From: Trichuris trichiura
Lineage: Eukaryota > Nematoda > Enoplea > Trichinellida > Trichuridae
Direction: 5' to 3'
Length of the DNA stretch: 64,000 nucleotides
Assembly: GCA_037903355.1 (NCBI GenBank)
Contig: JBAJFE010000038.1
Location: 2,666,001-2,730,000 of the forward strand
Position numbers and translations under genes: made by a program. Below the pieces are notes generated by a model. It did not search any database. It was given only the letters and a program-made list of their open reading frames with translations, and was not told where the DNA came from. Below are positions 30,479-40,683 of the stretch, in pieces. Numbering within the stretch: position 1 is the first letter of the stretch; each line of letters begins with the position of its first letter.

Positions 30479-31073
30479 ACATTCGCTTCGAAATGCTTAT
30501 TTGTATGTATATATAGGAGATGGCTACTGCGAGAGATTTGGGGAAACTAACAGCTAGATTCGAGTATTTTCGCTAGTTACAAAGGAATGTATGGAAGAAT
30601 GCAACAGACTATAGAAAGAAAATTTGGTGCCTTCTTAACGCTGCCTATTACTGGTACGCTATATAAATTATCACAGAGGTGCCTCTTCCAGCTATCATTG
30701 AAGCCAAGCAGGGAAAGAACTTCATCGGGTTATCATTGTAGCATTACCACGTTCTTGTAAATATCAATTGATTACATCGAACGGATCAGAGAGCTCTTGT
30801 GCGTGTGTGCATTTAGCTAGTTCCCATATACTGCAGCTCTAAGTTATTATCTCCAAAATAGAATTATTGTGGTATAATACGGTCTTGTACGACATGATTT
30901 CTCTCAACTGTAAGCTAATTCAAGAGTTTAATCATATTAAAACAGGTTCCGTGAACCTCTGACGTTCAATCGGTTCTAATCTTTAGTATAGGTTTGCTAC
31001 AGTTTGCCATATCAATTTCGCTGCATGGATCTCATTTCGTGGCAGTTTGCCTTTCCTACGTTGATATTGGTTT
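30479..31073. other. No gene recognised
   Basis: AT-rich flank between Penelope P2 and the BEL-2 LTR. No domain or repeat boundary recognised. Confidence 0.4.
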
Positions 31074-31239
31074 TGTTGCTTTCAATAAAGCGCAACAATC
31101 ACAACGGTGTTCGCTGGGACCGCTGTCCCAACGATCACGAAAGCTGTCTCAAAACACACGCGAACATCTTTACCCTCGCTCTCTACAGTACGGTTTTTGT
31201 ATAGGCAGGTATTGTGTCACGATAGCGCAAGTTGTAACA
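31074..31239 (-). repeat. BEL-2 3' LTR
   Basis: Minus-strand LTR reading TGTTACAACTTGCGC... to ...GAAAGCAACA, 166 bp, matching 42528-42693 with scattered substitutions and small indels that balance. Confidence 0.9.
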
Positions 31240-31263
31240 CTCCCGGGCCATGGGCGAAGCCAG

Positions 31264-31979
31264 TCACTGTTCGACGGCTGACTCGAGGAGATGAAGACGT
31301 TGAACCGGTCCATTCAAGTCTCCGTTAGGTGTCCGCTCTCTGACCGTCCGTATTAGACCATCACTTGATGGGAACATTTCGACCATGCGGCCGAGGCGCC
31401 ACCTTATCCGTGGGACGTCACTTTCCGCTACAATTACAATATCGCCAACAGAAGGGGACGTCTTTCTCGAGTCCATGCGTTTCGGCCCGATAACATAGCG
31501 ACATATTCTTTCTTCAATAATTTCCATTATTGGCTCAGAACTACACGATATTGTTGCCAACGCTTTGTCAATTCGGCCGCAAAAGCAGGTGTGCCTGGAT
31601 CGTTCTTTTCCACAGTTGTATTTACTTCAGGCGGTCTGCCATGTAGGAAGTGGAAAGGAATGAGGGGTTCTTCGTCGCTCAGATCTTCTCCTACAAAAGT
31701 AAAGGGGCGAGCGTTGATTTGTAATTCAACTTCGCAAAGCATGGACATCATTTCGTCAGCTTTCAGTAACGATCTATGCATTGTCGTCTTCAGTGCTGTT
31801 TTGACCGAGCGTACCAACCTTTCCCATGTATCTCCAGCGCAGGGTGCTGGTTCCGTTATGAACTTCCAAATAATTCGACGGGATACTAAATGCCCATACA
31901 TTTTCCTTTGTGAGCTCTCGCGGAAAGCGATCTGCATGTTTTTGGCGACCCTTCTGATTGTTCGAAAATTATCATAGTA
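31264..31979 (-). pseudogene. BEL-2 integrase C-terminal half and DUF5641
   Basis: Resumes after the Tigger with YYDNFRTIRRVAKNM, restoring the Y-S/Y-DN block with the second Asp. Then IIWKFITEPAPCAGDTWERL (catalytic Glu region, WERL), VRSVKTALKTTMHRSLL, LCEVELQINARPFTFV and PLIPFHFLHGRP. After a frameshift near 31550 the frame 31560-31264 reads PSVGDIVIVAESDVPRIRW and GRMVEMFPSSDGLIRTV, the DUF5641 C-terminal domain of BEL integrases. Confidence 0.87.
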
Positions 31980-33019
31980 CAGTCGGCCCTAGTTATCCGC
32001 GGTTAATTCGTCCAAACTTTTGAGCGTTTTACCGCGTTAAGTTGAATTCCGCATTATATAGGCTACCCTATGAAAAAGGCTAAATAGCTTATATTCCCGC
32101 TGCGTATTTCGTCCCGTCCCCTTGAATTCCTTCCGGTACGGTTGTCACGCAGTGATCCTTTGAAGCTTGGTACTACAGAATTTAGCTACGAGATAATGAC
32201 GTCAATGAGACTGCGCTTATCCGATGCAGTTAGCCATCCAAGTCCAGTCCATTAAATACAAGAAGGGATGAAAGTAAGATGCAGTTTCTTTAAACCAGGG
32301 GTGGGCAACCTTTTTGGTGCCGCGGGCCGTTCAGACGTTTATAAGACCGTTCGCGGGCCGTATAGCGTATTTAAACGAAAAACAGCCTGCTTTATTTGCA
32401 CGTATGTTTATTAAGTCACCCCTAATGGGATGCTTGGAACTGCTTTTCCCTGGCGAGGAAACTCCGAGATAAAAGGCAGAATTTTGAGACAATTCTGCAA
32501 CCCAGTTGTCAAGAACATAATTGCAACTCCAGAGAACGAAATAACCTTTTTGTACTTCGAAGACGTATATGACAGGCGACCGGCGCAAACTGTTGAGAAC
32601 GATAGCAAGAGAAGGCGAGAACTACGCCAGTGACTACTGAGAGCAAAAAAGCAGAAGTGCTCTAGCATGCTGGACAGTCGTTATCTCGAACAAAGCAATG
32701 GTCCACGCTACTTACGCGCGCACACACACTATAGTGGCGCCTACTGCTTGTCAGCGAGGACTAACAATGTCGGTTTATCGACAGAGAGCCGACAACAGGG
32801 CAGTCTTCCGAGCCAGCCTGACACTCCCTGCTTGTTACGCAAGGTTTATGTTCTTACTAGGATTCGAAAAACAGGATGTCTTTTAACAGGCTTGAATAGT
32901 TTCATAGTAGATCTTCAGATTCACGGGTTTTGCCTGTTGGGTGTATCTGTAAGTAAACTTCAAAATGCCCTACCAACGGATGGATGAGCAAATTGTTAGA
33001 GAAATTACAGAACAAAACG

Positions 33020-33066
33020 AATACCGTACGTTTCGGAACTGCTCGTGTTCCGTCGTCAGCAGTGTT
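33020..33066 (-). ncRNA. Hammerhead-ribozyme-like motif, P3 minus arm
   Basis: Same 47-nt motif as the plus arm: stem I AACACTG/CGGTATT (6 of 7 pairs), box CTGACGA, extra C, stem II GGAAC/GTTCC, GAAA, stem III AC:GU, cleavage position A. It lies about 60 bases after the coding stop. Confidence 0.75.
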
Positions 33067-33127
33067 GGGGAGAAGGTGTTTAATCGGTAAGGGGTTTATA
33101 TAGCACATGGGTACAATGGGTGTTTGA

Positions 33128-34870
33128 TTAGTTGGGTAGGGCGCAGCATTGGAATTTATTAATCGGCGCAGCCCATACTTCACTAACCTCCACGCCATTG
33201 TCGCGATTTATAGTGGAGTTGCTCTGGATGTATAGAGCCTCCTTAATACGCCTAAGATGTAATAGGTTTTCGTGGCAGATAATTTTCGGGTGCGGGTCGA
33301 GTGTGCACCTGGATGCGTGCTCCACGATCACCGAGGCACTTATCGCGTTCTCCATGGCTTTTCGAGGGTCCGTTGTAGGTGGTCGCCCTCGGCCGGTGGC
33401 CTGTACCCCATTGAGTCTTCGTTCGGCGTTCTTGTATGTCAACACATTCTTCATGTGTTGGCCGAATCTCTTAAGTAAAGTGTTGCCCGTTTCTCCTATG
33501 TAGGAGGCGTTGCAACCACACTTTATCTGATAAACGACACCGGGTCTGCTGTCAAAAGGAACCTTGATCTTGTCATTTCTCACAATCGAACGAAGGTTAC
33601 ATGAACTTTTGAATCTAACGTTGAAATTTAAGGAGTGGCCTAGTCTCCTGATCTTTTCACTTAAGCCGTTGTAATAGGGAAGGACTAGAACCGGGCGTTG
33701 GTGGTTATCAGGCGGGGACGGTGATGAGGGTTTATTTTGTTGGCATTGCTTAATAATGGATTTGATGAATTTACTGGGGTACCCGTTACTGCATAGTGTG
33801 TTATAAATATGTCTTAATTCTGTATTTAAATATTCGGGGTCACACACCGTTAGAGCCCTGTCAACCATCCCTTTAACTATACCTCTTTTAACTGAAATAG
33901 GGTGATGAGAAGAAAAGTTTAGGTGCCGGTCCGAGTGGGTGGGTTTCCTATAAACTGTTGTTTTTAACTTATTCCCTTGTTTAATGACTAAGACGTCTAG
34001 AAAGGGGAGTTTACAATTATTTTCCTTCTCAATGGTTAGTGTTATCTGGTTGGGGAAGAGGCTATTCAGGTGTTCCAAGAGAGTTTCTTCACTGCCTGAT
34101 CTTATGATGGCAAAGATGTCGTCAACATATCTTTTGAAAAGGATAGGAGGGGCACAGTCTTGCAGAGTGCTGAAGGCTTTTTCTTCGAGATGTTCCATGA
34201 AGACCTCCGCAAGTATGGGGGAGAGTGGACTACCCATAGGTGCACCGTCTTTTTGTGAGAAGAAACTGTCCTGGAATCTGAAGTAGTTGCCCTCGTGCAT
34301 GCAGAACGACACTAATTTAACTATGTGGGTGGGGTTTAATTTCGTCCTCTGTAAGATGGTGTCGTCCGCATCTAACAGAGTTTGAAGTAAGTTGGTGGTA
34401 TATTTTATGGGGATGCTTGTGAAAAGGTCTTTTACGTCGTAACTAACCATGATGTCACCGGGCTGCATTTTTACGTCTTTTAGTGAGGAACAAAATTCTT
34501 TACAATTTTTAACATTGGACTCGCGTTTACCAGTTAGGGGTTGGATTATATTTTTTAGATATGAACAAAGTCTTGAGGTGACACTATTAATGCTGGAGAC
34601 AACTGGTCTTAGGGGGACCCCTGGTTTATGGATTTTGGGAAGGCCGTAAAGCTCAGGGCACCTAGTGTTACTGATGTATGAGAGACTACGGTTTATTTTA
34701 GAAATAATTGGGTCTTGGGGTTCGTTGGCGAAGGAGTCTAACATATTTTGCAAAAGTTTTCGGGTCTTATCGGTCGGGTCTTGTTTTATGGGACGGTAAA
34801 CGGGGTTGCTGAGGAGCTCCTTTATCTTTACTCCAGTAAATTCATCAAATCCATTATTAAGCAATGCCAA
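33128..34870 (-). CDS. Penelope reverse transcriptase-GIY-YIG endonuclease, 5'-truncated
   Basis: An uninterrupted 580-codon frame. Residues 1 to about 13 are antisense of the plus arm and are not Penelope sequence; genuine sequence starts near KIKELLSNPVYRPIK. RT motifs: ELYGLPKIHKPG (73-84), SYDVKDLFTSIP (143-154, catalytic Asp), KDGAPMGSPLSPILAE (207-222) and KRYVDDIFAII (247-257, YVDD). The GIY-YIG endonuclease runs from GVVYQIKCGCNASYIGETG (444-462), with RFGQH (468-472) and KEALYIQSN (543-551). Family members are usually longer at the N-terminus. It copies element RNA at a nicked target in intact relatives. All visible catalytic residues are kept, so this is a recent insertion, but it lacks its own start and 5' end. 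Confidence 0.92.
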   Translation of the reverse strand: MALLNNGFDEFTGVKIKELLSNPVYRPIKQDPTDKTRKLLQNMLDSFANEPQDPIISKINRSLSYISNTRCPELYGLPKIHKPGVPLRPVVSSINSVTSRLCSYLKNIIQPLTGKRESNVKNCKEFCSSLKDVKMQPGDIMVSYDVKDLFTSIPIKYTTNLLQTLLDADDTILQRTKLNPTHIVKLVSFCMHEGNYFRFQDSFFSQKDGAPMGSPLSPILAEVFMEHLEEKAFSTLQDCAPPILFKRYVDDIFAIIRSGSEETLLEHLNSLFPNQITLTIEKENNCKLPFLDVLVIKQGNKLKTTVYRKPTHSDRHLNFSSHHPISVKRGIVKGMVDRALTVCDPEYLNTELRHIYNTLCSNGYPSKFIKSIIKQCQQNKPSSPSPPDNHQRPVLVLPYYNGLSEKIRRLGHSLNFNVRFKSSCNLRSIVRNDKIKVPFDSRPGVVYQIKCGCNASYIGETGNTLLKRFGQHMKNVLTYKNAERRLNGVQATGRGRPPTTDPRKAMENAISASVIVEHASRCTLDPHPKIICHENLLHLRRIKEALYIQSNSTINRDNGVEVSEVWAAPINKFQCCALPN

Positions 34871-35482
34871 CGAAATAAACCCTCATCACCGTCCCCGCCT
34901 GATAACCACCAACGCCCGGTTCTAGTCCTTCCCTATTACAACGGCTTAAGTGAAAAGATCAGGAGACTAGGCCACTCCTTAAATTTCAACGTTAGATTCA
35001 AAAGTTCATGTAACCTTCGTTCGATTGTGAGAAATGACAAGATCAAGGTTCCTTTTGACAGCAGACCCGGTGTCGTTTATCAGATAAAGTGTGGTTGCAA
35101 CGCCTCCTACATAGGAGAAACGGGCAACACTTTACTTAAGAGATTCGGCCAACACATGAAGAATGTGTTGACATACAAGAACGCCGAACGAAGACTCAAT
35201 GGGGTACAGGCCACCGGCCGAGGGCGACCACCTACAACGGACCCTCGAAAAGCCATGGAGAACGCGATAAGTGCCTCGGTGATCGTGGAGCACGCATCCA
35301 GGTGCACACTCGACCCGCACCCGAAGATTATCTGCCACGAAAACCTATTACATCTTAGGCGTATTAAGGAGGCTCTATACATCCAGAGCAACTCCACTAT
35401 AAATCGCGACAATGGCGTGGAGGTTAGTGAAGTATGGGCTGCGCCGATTAATAAATTCCAATGCTGCGCCCTACCCAACTAA
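34833..35482 (+). pseudogene. Penelope endonuclease half, plus arm of P3
   Basis: Starting at SKFIKSIIKQCQRNKP, this arm repeats the C-terminal about 216 residues of the minus-arm protein almost exactly, including YQIKCGCNASYIGETG and the end QCCALPN. The open frame begins earlier at an ATG at 34748, but its first about 28 codons are antisense of the minus arm. It has no RT domain, so it cannot act alone. Confidence 0.88.
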
Positions 35483-35540
35483 TCAAACACCCATTGTACC
35501 CATGTGCTATATAAACCCCTTACCGATTAAACACCTCCCC

Positions 35541-35587
35541 AACACTGCTGACGACGGAACACGAGCAGTTCCGAAACGTACGGTATT
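35541..35587 (+). ncRNA. Hammerhead-ribozyme-like motif, P3 plus arm
   Basis: Stem I AACACTG (35541-35547) with CGGTATT (35581-35587), box CTGACGA 35548-35554, extra C, stem II GGAAC 35556-35560 with GTTCC 35568-35572, GAAA 35573-35576, stem III AC:GU, and cleavage predicted after A at 35580. Confidence 0.78.
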
Positions 35588-36003
35588 CGTTTTGTTCTGT
35601 AATTTCTCTAACAATTTGCTCATCCATCCGTTGGTAGGGCATTTTGAAGTTTACTTACAGATACACCCAATCTTACTAGGATTCACATAAAATACGTTTA
35701 TCGCTTTATGAAAAATAACTTTCTACAATCACATTTCACTGAATCTCGCATCCATGTGCGGTTGCCCCAACGCGTGGGCGGAAAATGGTCTCGCGGGCCG
35801 GACGTTCCCCACCCCTGCTTTAAACGCTTGGGAAACGCTTTGCTTTAATGAGCTAAGCGATGTACTAGTGCGCGGAAGGGGTACAGAGCAGGGGAAATAT
35901 AAAACACAGAGGCGCACTTAAACAGAACTACTGAACATCACGCAGAATACATTCACATACAACAAAGTCTACGGCAGAAACGTTTGGGGCATCATCAATC
36001 AAT

Positions 36004-37210
36004 TTACCCACTTTCTGTAGGTGGGCGCAGATCCCCTGGAGAACGGCCGGTCCTCCGGTTTTTTGAACTTGTTGGTAGCAAAACTCCCCGCCTTAAAATG
36101 CTACTCTTCGCAGCTGCCGGAGCTTTGCTTAAAAACATTGTTGTATGGAGCTGTATCTGCCTTTTCTTCGCTTTATCGAATACGTTTTGTAGCGGCTTCA
36201 ACGAAACCGTTATTCCTCGTGTAACCATGATGCCACGTTCCATGGACGGATCGTATTCAGCAGTCACAACCTTCAGGACCTGCGCTTACCGGAAAATACT
36301 GGCAAGCTTTTGCAGCGTCCAATCCGAAAGTGTTTGAGCTTCTGTATCTTCCACAACGTTGTCGTCAGTGCCCTTAGGTGATTGCATCAGTTCCTCGAGT
36401 TGCTTGTTGGTGAACGTTTTTCCACAATCTTCTATGTGCTCCCTTTTATCGTCTTCTATGATGTCGGAGAAACTTTCACCTCCCAACTCCTTGGTAATAT
36501 TCACTATGTCCATGTTTTCCTCATCGATGGCACCTAAGTCCTCGCATTCACTGACTGCGTCTCTCCACAACCGCTTCCAGCATTCGCTAGCTTGCTTTGC
36601 GCTCTTGTAGACGAACGTGGGCTTTGGCATTTGCTTTCAGAATAATGCTATCTCGTCACAATTGAAGATTTGTTCTGGGAGATAACCCCTTTGGTCCACC
36701 ATCTCTTTGAATTCTTCCGGGAACGTCGAGGCAGCTACGAAATCAGCCGATGCCGTTTCCTCAGTGATCTTTAAGTTCTTGAGGTTGAAGCGCTTCACGT
36801 ATTCCGCTAGCCATCCTTTGCTAGCAGTAAACCTTTTTCTCTCGTTCTCTACAACCACGCCAGAGAAGTGCTCATATAAGCTCAGGGCTTTCTCCCGAGT
36901 AACTTTCCCGTCGACGGGACCACCTCTCCTTCCGTCGACGGGAAAGTTATCGGGAGAAAGCCCTGAGCTTATATGAGCACTTCTATGGCAAATCCAAATC
37001 CCCCTATCCAAATGCTTAGCGCTTTCTCGGCCTTCACGAGGACTTTGTTCCGAACAACAGCAGCTCTCTTCGCCAATGAAGGGTCAAGATGCACGTTTTT
37101 TCAAATCTCAGCTTCCTTCCGTTTTATCGTACGAATGCTGGATTCATTCTTCTCAATCCCGCTGCCCGCTTCGGCAAATGACAATCCGCTTGTCAAAAGA
37201 TCAAGGACTT
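36004..37210 (-). pseudogene. Tigger T1 transposase, catalytic core deleted
   Basis: The N-terminal psq/CENP-B helix-turn-helix is at about 37205-37000: KVEVLDLLTSGLSFAEAG, NESSIRTIKRKEAEI, a stop, then RNKVLVKAEKALSIWI. The second DNA-binding half is at 36920-36637: KALSLYEHF, FTASKGWLAEYVKRFNLKN, YLPEQIFNCDEIALF (first catalytic Asp, CDE). The frame then jumps at about 36632 to SAKQASECWKRLWRD and the acidic C-terminus ending at 36286. About 200 residues containing the other catalytic residues are missing. The last block is 36267-36004 (AEYDPSMERGIMVTRGI). Confidence 0.87.
36864..36984. repeat. Perfect-type hairpin inside the Tigger transposase
   Basis: Arms of about 50 bp at 36864-36917 and 36932-36984 (for example AGAAGTGCTCATATAAGC with its complement GCTTATATGAGCACTTCT), separated by about 14 bp. 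The coding side reads KALSLYEHF in one arm. The other arm is its antisense copy and adds foreign residues upstream. Confidence 0.88.
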
Positions 37211-37652
37211 CTACTTTCTCATGAAGAGTAAGGACGCTACGTTGTCTCTTAGCCTAAGAGGAACCGCTCTGTTCACTTACTTACCTTCTGTTAGCCATCC
37301 TCTTATGCGACACCAGTTACATGACGCGAAAGTTCAGACCCATTACGCTGCAGGGAAACTGTTCGCGGACAAACAACGGGCGGGCTCGACAACGCGCACA
37401 AAACAAAAACGAGCAATCAGATAAGTGACAAGGTTTCATCAGCATTGTGCACGGTTCAGAGAGCGTTGTATGGCAGAAAAAGTTTTTCGCGACCACGCAG
37501 ATGATAACGCAGTTGCGCAGGCATGCAACAACATTACTGCAACTATAATTCCAGCCAGCGGTGCGCATGTCTTTGTGAAAAGATGACGTTACTATTTCAT
37601 GCCGGACGAACCGCGTTGTATAGAACCCCGCGGATAACGGGGGCGGACTGTA

Positions 37653-38313
37653 TATCACCTTAGGTATGCCGTGGCGTGCGAAAAGTCGTTTTAGCGCTTG
37701 TATAAGACTGTCAGCTGAAATGTCGCGTACAAGTTTTGTAGGAGAACATTTGCGCCAAGAACGAATGCTTCGATTCACTGAACTGTTTACTGATGTAAGC
37801 GAGTACACGATAGAGGAGAGTCTCTACACCCTAGTTCCCGTAATCTTATATAGACGAAATTGGGGCCATTCTGAAGTGAACAACTCGTTAGTCGGTAACC
37901 TGAAGCGGGGTCGCGCATCATCGAAGAGGCGACCTCATCCGCTAGACGCGGCCTCGATAGGGTCGCATCCGTTGCACCACAGGGAGGACGACGTCAGCGC
38001 CAGGCAGTGCGAGGCATCATCCTGCTGCGCCCTGAGGGGGGTCCGGTTCACTGGCCAGCATTACCACAAGTTCCAAGTGGATCGCTCTGACGGTCAAACA
38101 AGTCGGGAGGAGTACGTACGATTTCGTTAGAAAGTGGTTCCCTCGCAAGTACATGGGTCCAGCAAAATCCATTCTGACGTTCTGAAACACATATTTTGCG
38201 CTCACGCATTCTGGGGCTAGGATTCCCATTTTCTGTTGAAAGGGAGGTGCATTTTGCCGTTTGCATATTATGCAGCTTCGGAAGACCTTTTTTACGCTGC
38301 TACGGCTACGCAA
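37653..38313 (-). pseudogene. BEL-2 integrase N-terminal half
   Basis: The frame 38313-38017 has CIICKRQNAPPFQQKMG (zinc-binding Cys pair), VRMDFAGPMYLRG (first catalytic Asp, MDFAGP) and LTVRAIHLELV. The frame 37808-37670 has ADSLIQALKRLFARHGIPK followed by VIY, where the Tigger TA insertion interrupts just before the second catalytic Asp. A frameshifted linker (37810-38010) joins them. Confidence 0.85.
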
Positions 38314-38562
38314 TATCCAAAATTGTTGCCTTGTAGTCGCAAGCGTTTGTTATACTCCAGCATGCAGTTTCCTTTCGTGAGCTCTTTGTATGAGGAGGTC
38401 CACTACAGTACGTTTGCTTGGTAATACAATCGGATGTTTCGTCTTTTACGGCAGATCTGAAGACTGCAGGCGTCCACCAACGAGGATGATGCCGTAGTCA
38501 ACTAGAAAGACCCTAAGAGATGTTAGCTTACTGTTTCGCTCTACGGTTCCGTTTGTTTTCAG

Positions 38563-40405
38563 CTACTGGTAATCCTCCTCAAATGTTTCCCTCTGAACGC
38601 GGCGGAGCCAAATCTTTTCAGCCATTGCCATTTTGTTCGCGGCCATAGGGCCGTTTCGTTTAGCGCTCGATTGTTGACAATTTCTAATCAGCTGCAAGCA
38701 GTGTGCCGTGATTCGGAGGAGTTTCTCCAGGTCGCTGAATCGTGCTAGATTTAAGCGGTCTTCATCAATAGCCAAGGCGACGTTCACTTTTATTTCCTTA
38801 AGGCTATAGCGACGTTCCTCCAAGATGAACGTTTCCTTTTCCGTCAGTCGTATCACCTGTCGCGGCTGGCACGCATTCTCCTTCGATACCAACCATATTG
38901 GTCTATTCCACCATTGTCGTCCCTTGACCAGCTTGCACAGAGCTAAACCACGGGTTGCGTGATCAGCTGGGTTCTCCTTTCCTGGGTAACGACGCCAACT
39001 ATTTGGTTTCATTAGCGATTGAATTTCTTCCATTCGATTTTTTATGAACGGTTTCCATTGTTTTGTGGCACTACATATCCACGCGAGCGCGATTTTGCTG
39101 TCTGTCCAGCACTGTACCGCGTCGACTTTCAATTCTATAACTTCTTTGGCATATTTTACTAGTCTGGCACCGATCAGGGTTTCCATCAACTCCAGTCTGG
39201 GTACAGACAACTTCTTCAGCAGGGCAACTCTTGACTTGGATGCCACGATTACCATATAGTTGTTCCCCATTTTCTTTGTGGTCTTTAAGTAGGTCACGGC
39301 ACCGTAAGCGTTTTCTGAAGCTTCCCTGAAGACATACAGGTCTCTGGTCGCAACGTTCTCTCTTCTCATTGGGATCAGCCGTCTGGTTAACATGACCGAT
39401 AGCAGAGCTAATAACTCTGATCTCCAACTCCACCAGTCCCTTGCAATGTCCTCTGGCAGCGTTTCATCCCATGCCGTGCCGCTTTGCCATGTCCGTTGGA
39501 ACAATATTTTCACTCGTATTGTGAACGACGTCAGTAGGCTGAGGGGGTCATAAAGTTTTGCAGTCATGCTCACAAGCTCGCATTTTGTGCCCAGGGAACT
39601 CAAAGTAATTTCGGTGGGTACCTTGAAAGTGAAACTGTCGGAGGTACGGTCCAATAGCATGCCAAGGAATTTTGACACATCTTCTTCACACTGGGCGTTT
39701 TCTTGTGATAGGCCTTCTAGCGACTCTTGGACGTTGCTCGACTATTTCGTCAAACGAAATCCAGCTGTTCGTAGCAAATGGCTCGTGTTCTTCACAATTC
39801 GACGAGCATTCTCGATCGTGTTACAACTCGTAATGAAATCGCCGACGTACATGTTGTTCAATATGTCATGGACTTCTTCATGGTACTCCGAGTTTTGCTG
39901 TTGTACATGACGCCTTAGCACATTCATAGCCAGGAAAGGCGAACAGTTCAGGCTGAAACAGACTCTTGTGAAACGAAACACTTCCGGTCTATCTTCTGTC
40001 TGGGATGAATCAGCTTACGTCCCGATCCTCTTAGCGTAGACAGACTTGCATAAACATTTTGCTGATGTCTGCCTGGAAGGCAATGGGAAAGCGGCGGAAG
40101 CGTAATATAATTTCCAACAAGTCATTCTGTAGGCGTTATCTAGAGCTCAACGCGTCGTTCAATGATACTCCTTGAAATCAAGAAGACGCGTCGAATACTG
40201 TCCGGTAACGCGTACTGGTCTTATCATGGCGGACTACCATGTGGTGAGATAGATACCACGTCTTTCCTTCCAGTCCCTTTTGATTTGTCTTCTCCACCCA
40301 TCCATTTCTGATATACTTGTTCATTTCCTCGCGATAAACGGTGTTCAAGGACGCATCTCGTGACAAGCGCGCCTCCGTTTGCTTCAGCCTTTGAAGAGCC
40401 ATGTG
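38563..40405 (-). pseudogene. BEL-2 reverse transcriptase and RNase H, YVDD changed to YVGD
   Basis: RT entry at 40402-40178 (MALQRLKQTEARLSRD, GKTWYLSHHMVVRHD, RTVFDASS). RT palm at 39981-39742 (FRFTRVCFSLNCSPFLAMN, then ILNNMYVGDFITSCNT), where Gly replaces the first Asp of YVDD. RNase H and connection form an uninterrupted 371-codon frame (39678-38563), with KFLGMLLD, YDPLSLLTSFTIRVKILFQ, SVPRLELMETLIGARLV, CWTDSKIALAWI and YPGKENPADHATRG. Frameshifts near 40180 and 39740 separate the blocks. Confidence 0.87.
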
Positions 40406-40683
40406 ATAGTTGTCAGGCAGAAAGAGGTTTTCCGTTTTCTAGGGTAGAGATACAGTGTAATGTTCCCCGTCGAATGCTACACCGCGCTGCTGGTTTGCGT
40501 GGTCTCTCCCAATGCTCTCGCAAGTATCACTTCTTTCAAGGCCCAGTGATTCAACTTCTCAAAACTTTCGTAGATCTTTGTCGAGCTGCTGCTCGATCAT
40601 CGTGTGCAGTCCGCGAATTTCTCGCTGATGAACGCTAGTTTCGCTTTCACCACATACAATCGAACCTAGTGTTGATTTCATAG

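Larger units (their letters stand above)
32866..35670. mobile_element. Penelope-like element P3: head-to-head inverted pair, 14-bp TSD
   Basis: Two copies of one Penelope meet at their 5'-truncated ends near 34832. The minus arm 32866-34832 carries RT and endonuclease. The plus arm 34833-35670 carries the endonuclease part only. The outer flanks are perfect TCTTACTAGGATTC duplications (32852-32865 and 35671-35684), and hAT-B1 at about 22175 shows the empty site. The arms differ by only a few bases over about 840 bp. The minus arm extends about 75 bp further at its 3' end. Confidence 0.93.
32296..35817. mobile_element. Non-autonomous hAT-B2 inside Tigger T1, holding Penelope P3
   Basis: Starts CAGGGGTGGGCAACC and ends GACGTTCCCCACCCCTG, with perfect 8-bp duplications CTTTAAAC at 32288-32295 and 35818-35825. 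Without the Penelope insert it is about 703 bp, close to hAT-B1 (727 bp), and it matches B1 on both sides of the insertion point. Confidence 0.93.
31980..37650 (-). mobile_element. Tigger/pogo element T1 inside BEL-2, holding hAT-B2
   Basis: Left end CAGTCGGCCCTAGTTATCC, right end (reversed) CAGTCCGCCCCCGTTATCC, with TA at 31978-31979 and 37651-37652. Removing hAT-B2 leaves about 2.1 kb. The transposase remnant is on the minus strand at 37200-36004. The element interrupts the BEL-2 integrase exactly at a TA in the codons for VIY. Confidence 0.92.

Noticed and set aside
35107..35478. Open frames antisense to the Penelope endonuclease (also at 33132-33503)
   Set aside because: They are shadows of the real Penelope coding strand and appear twice only because the element is present as an inverted pair.
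32866..35670. The Penelope palindromes could be assembly or amplification artefacts
   Set aside because: Each is enclosed by an exact 13-14 bp duplication, the arms are unequal in length, the breakpoints differ between loci, and empty-site paralogues exist in the window. Artefacts would not produce target duplications. Long reads would still be decisive.
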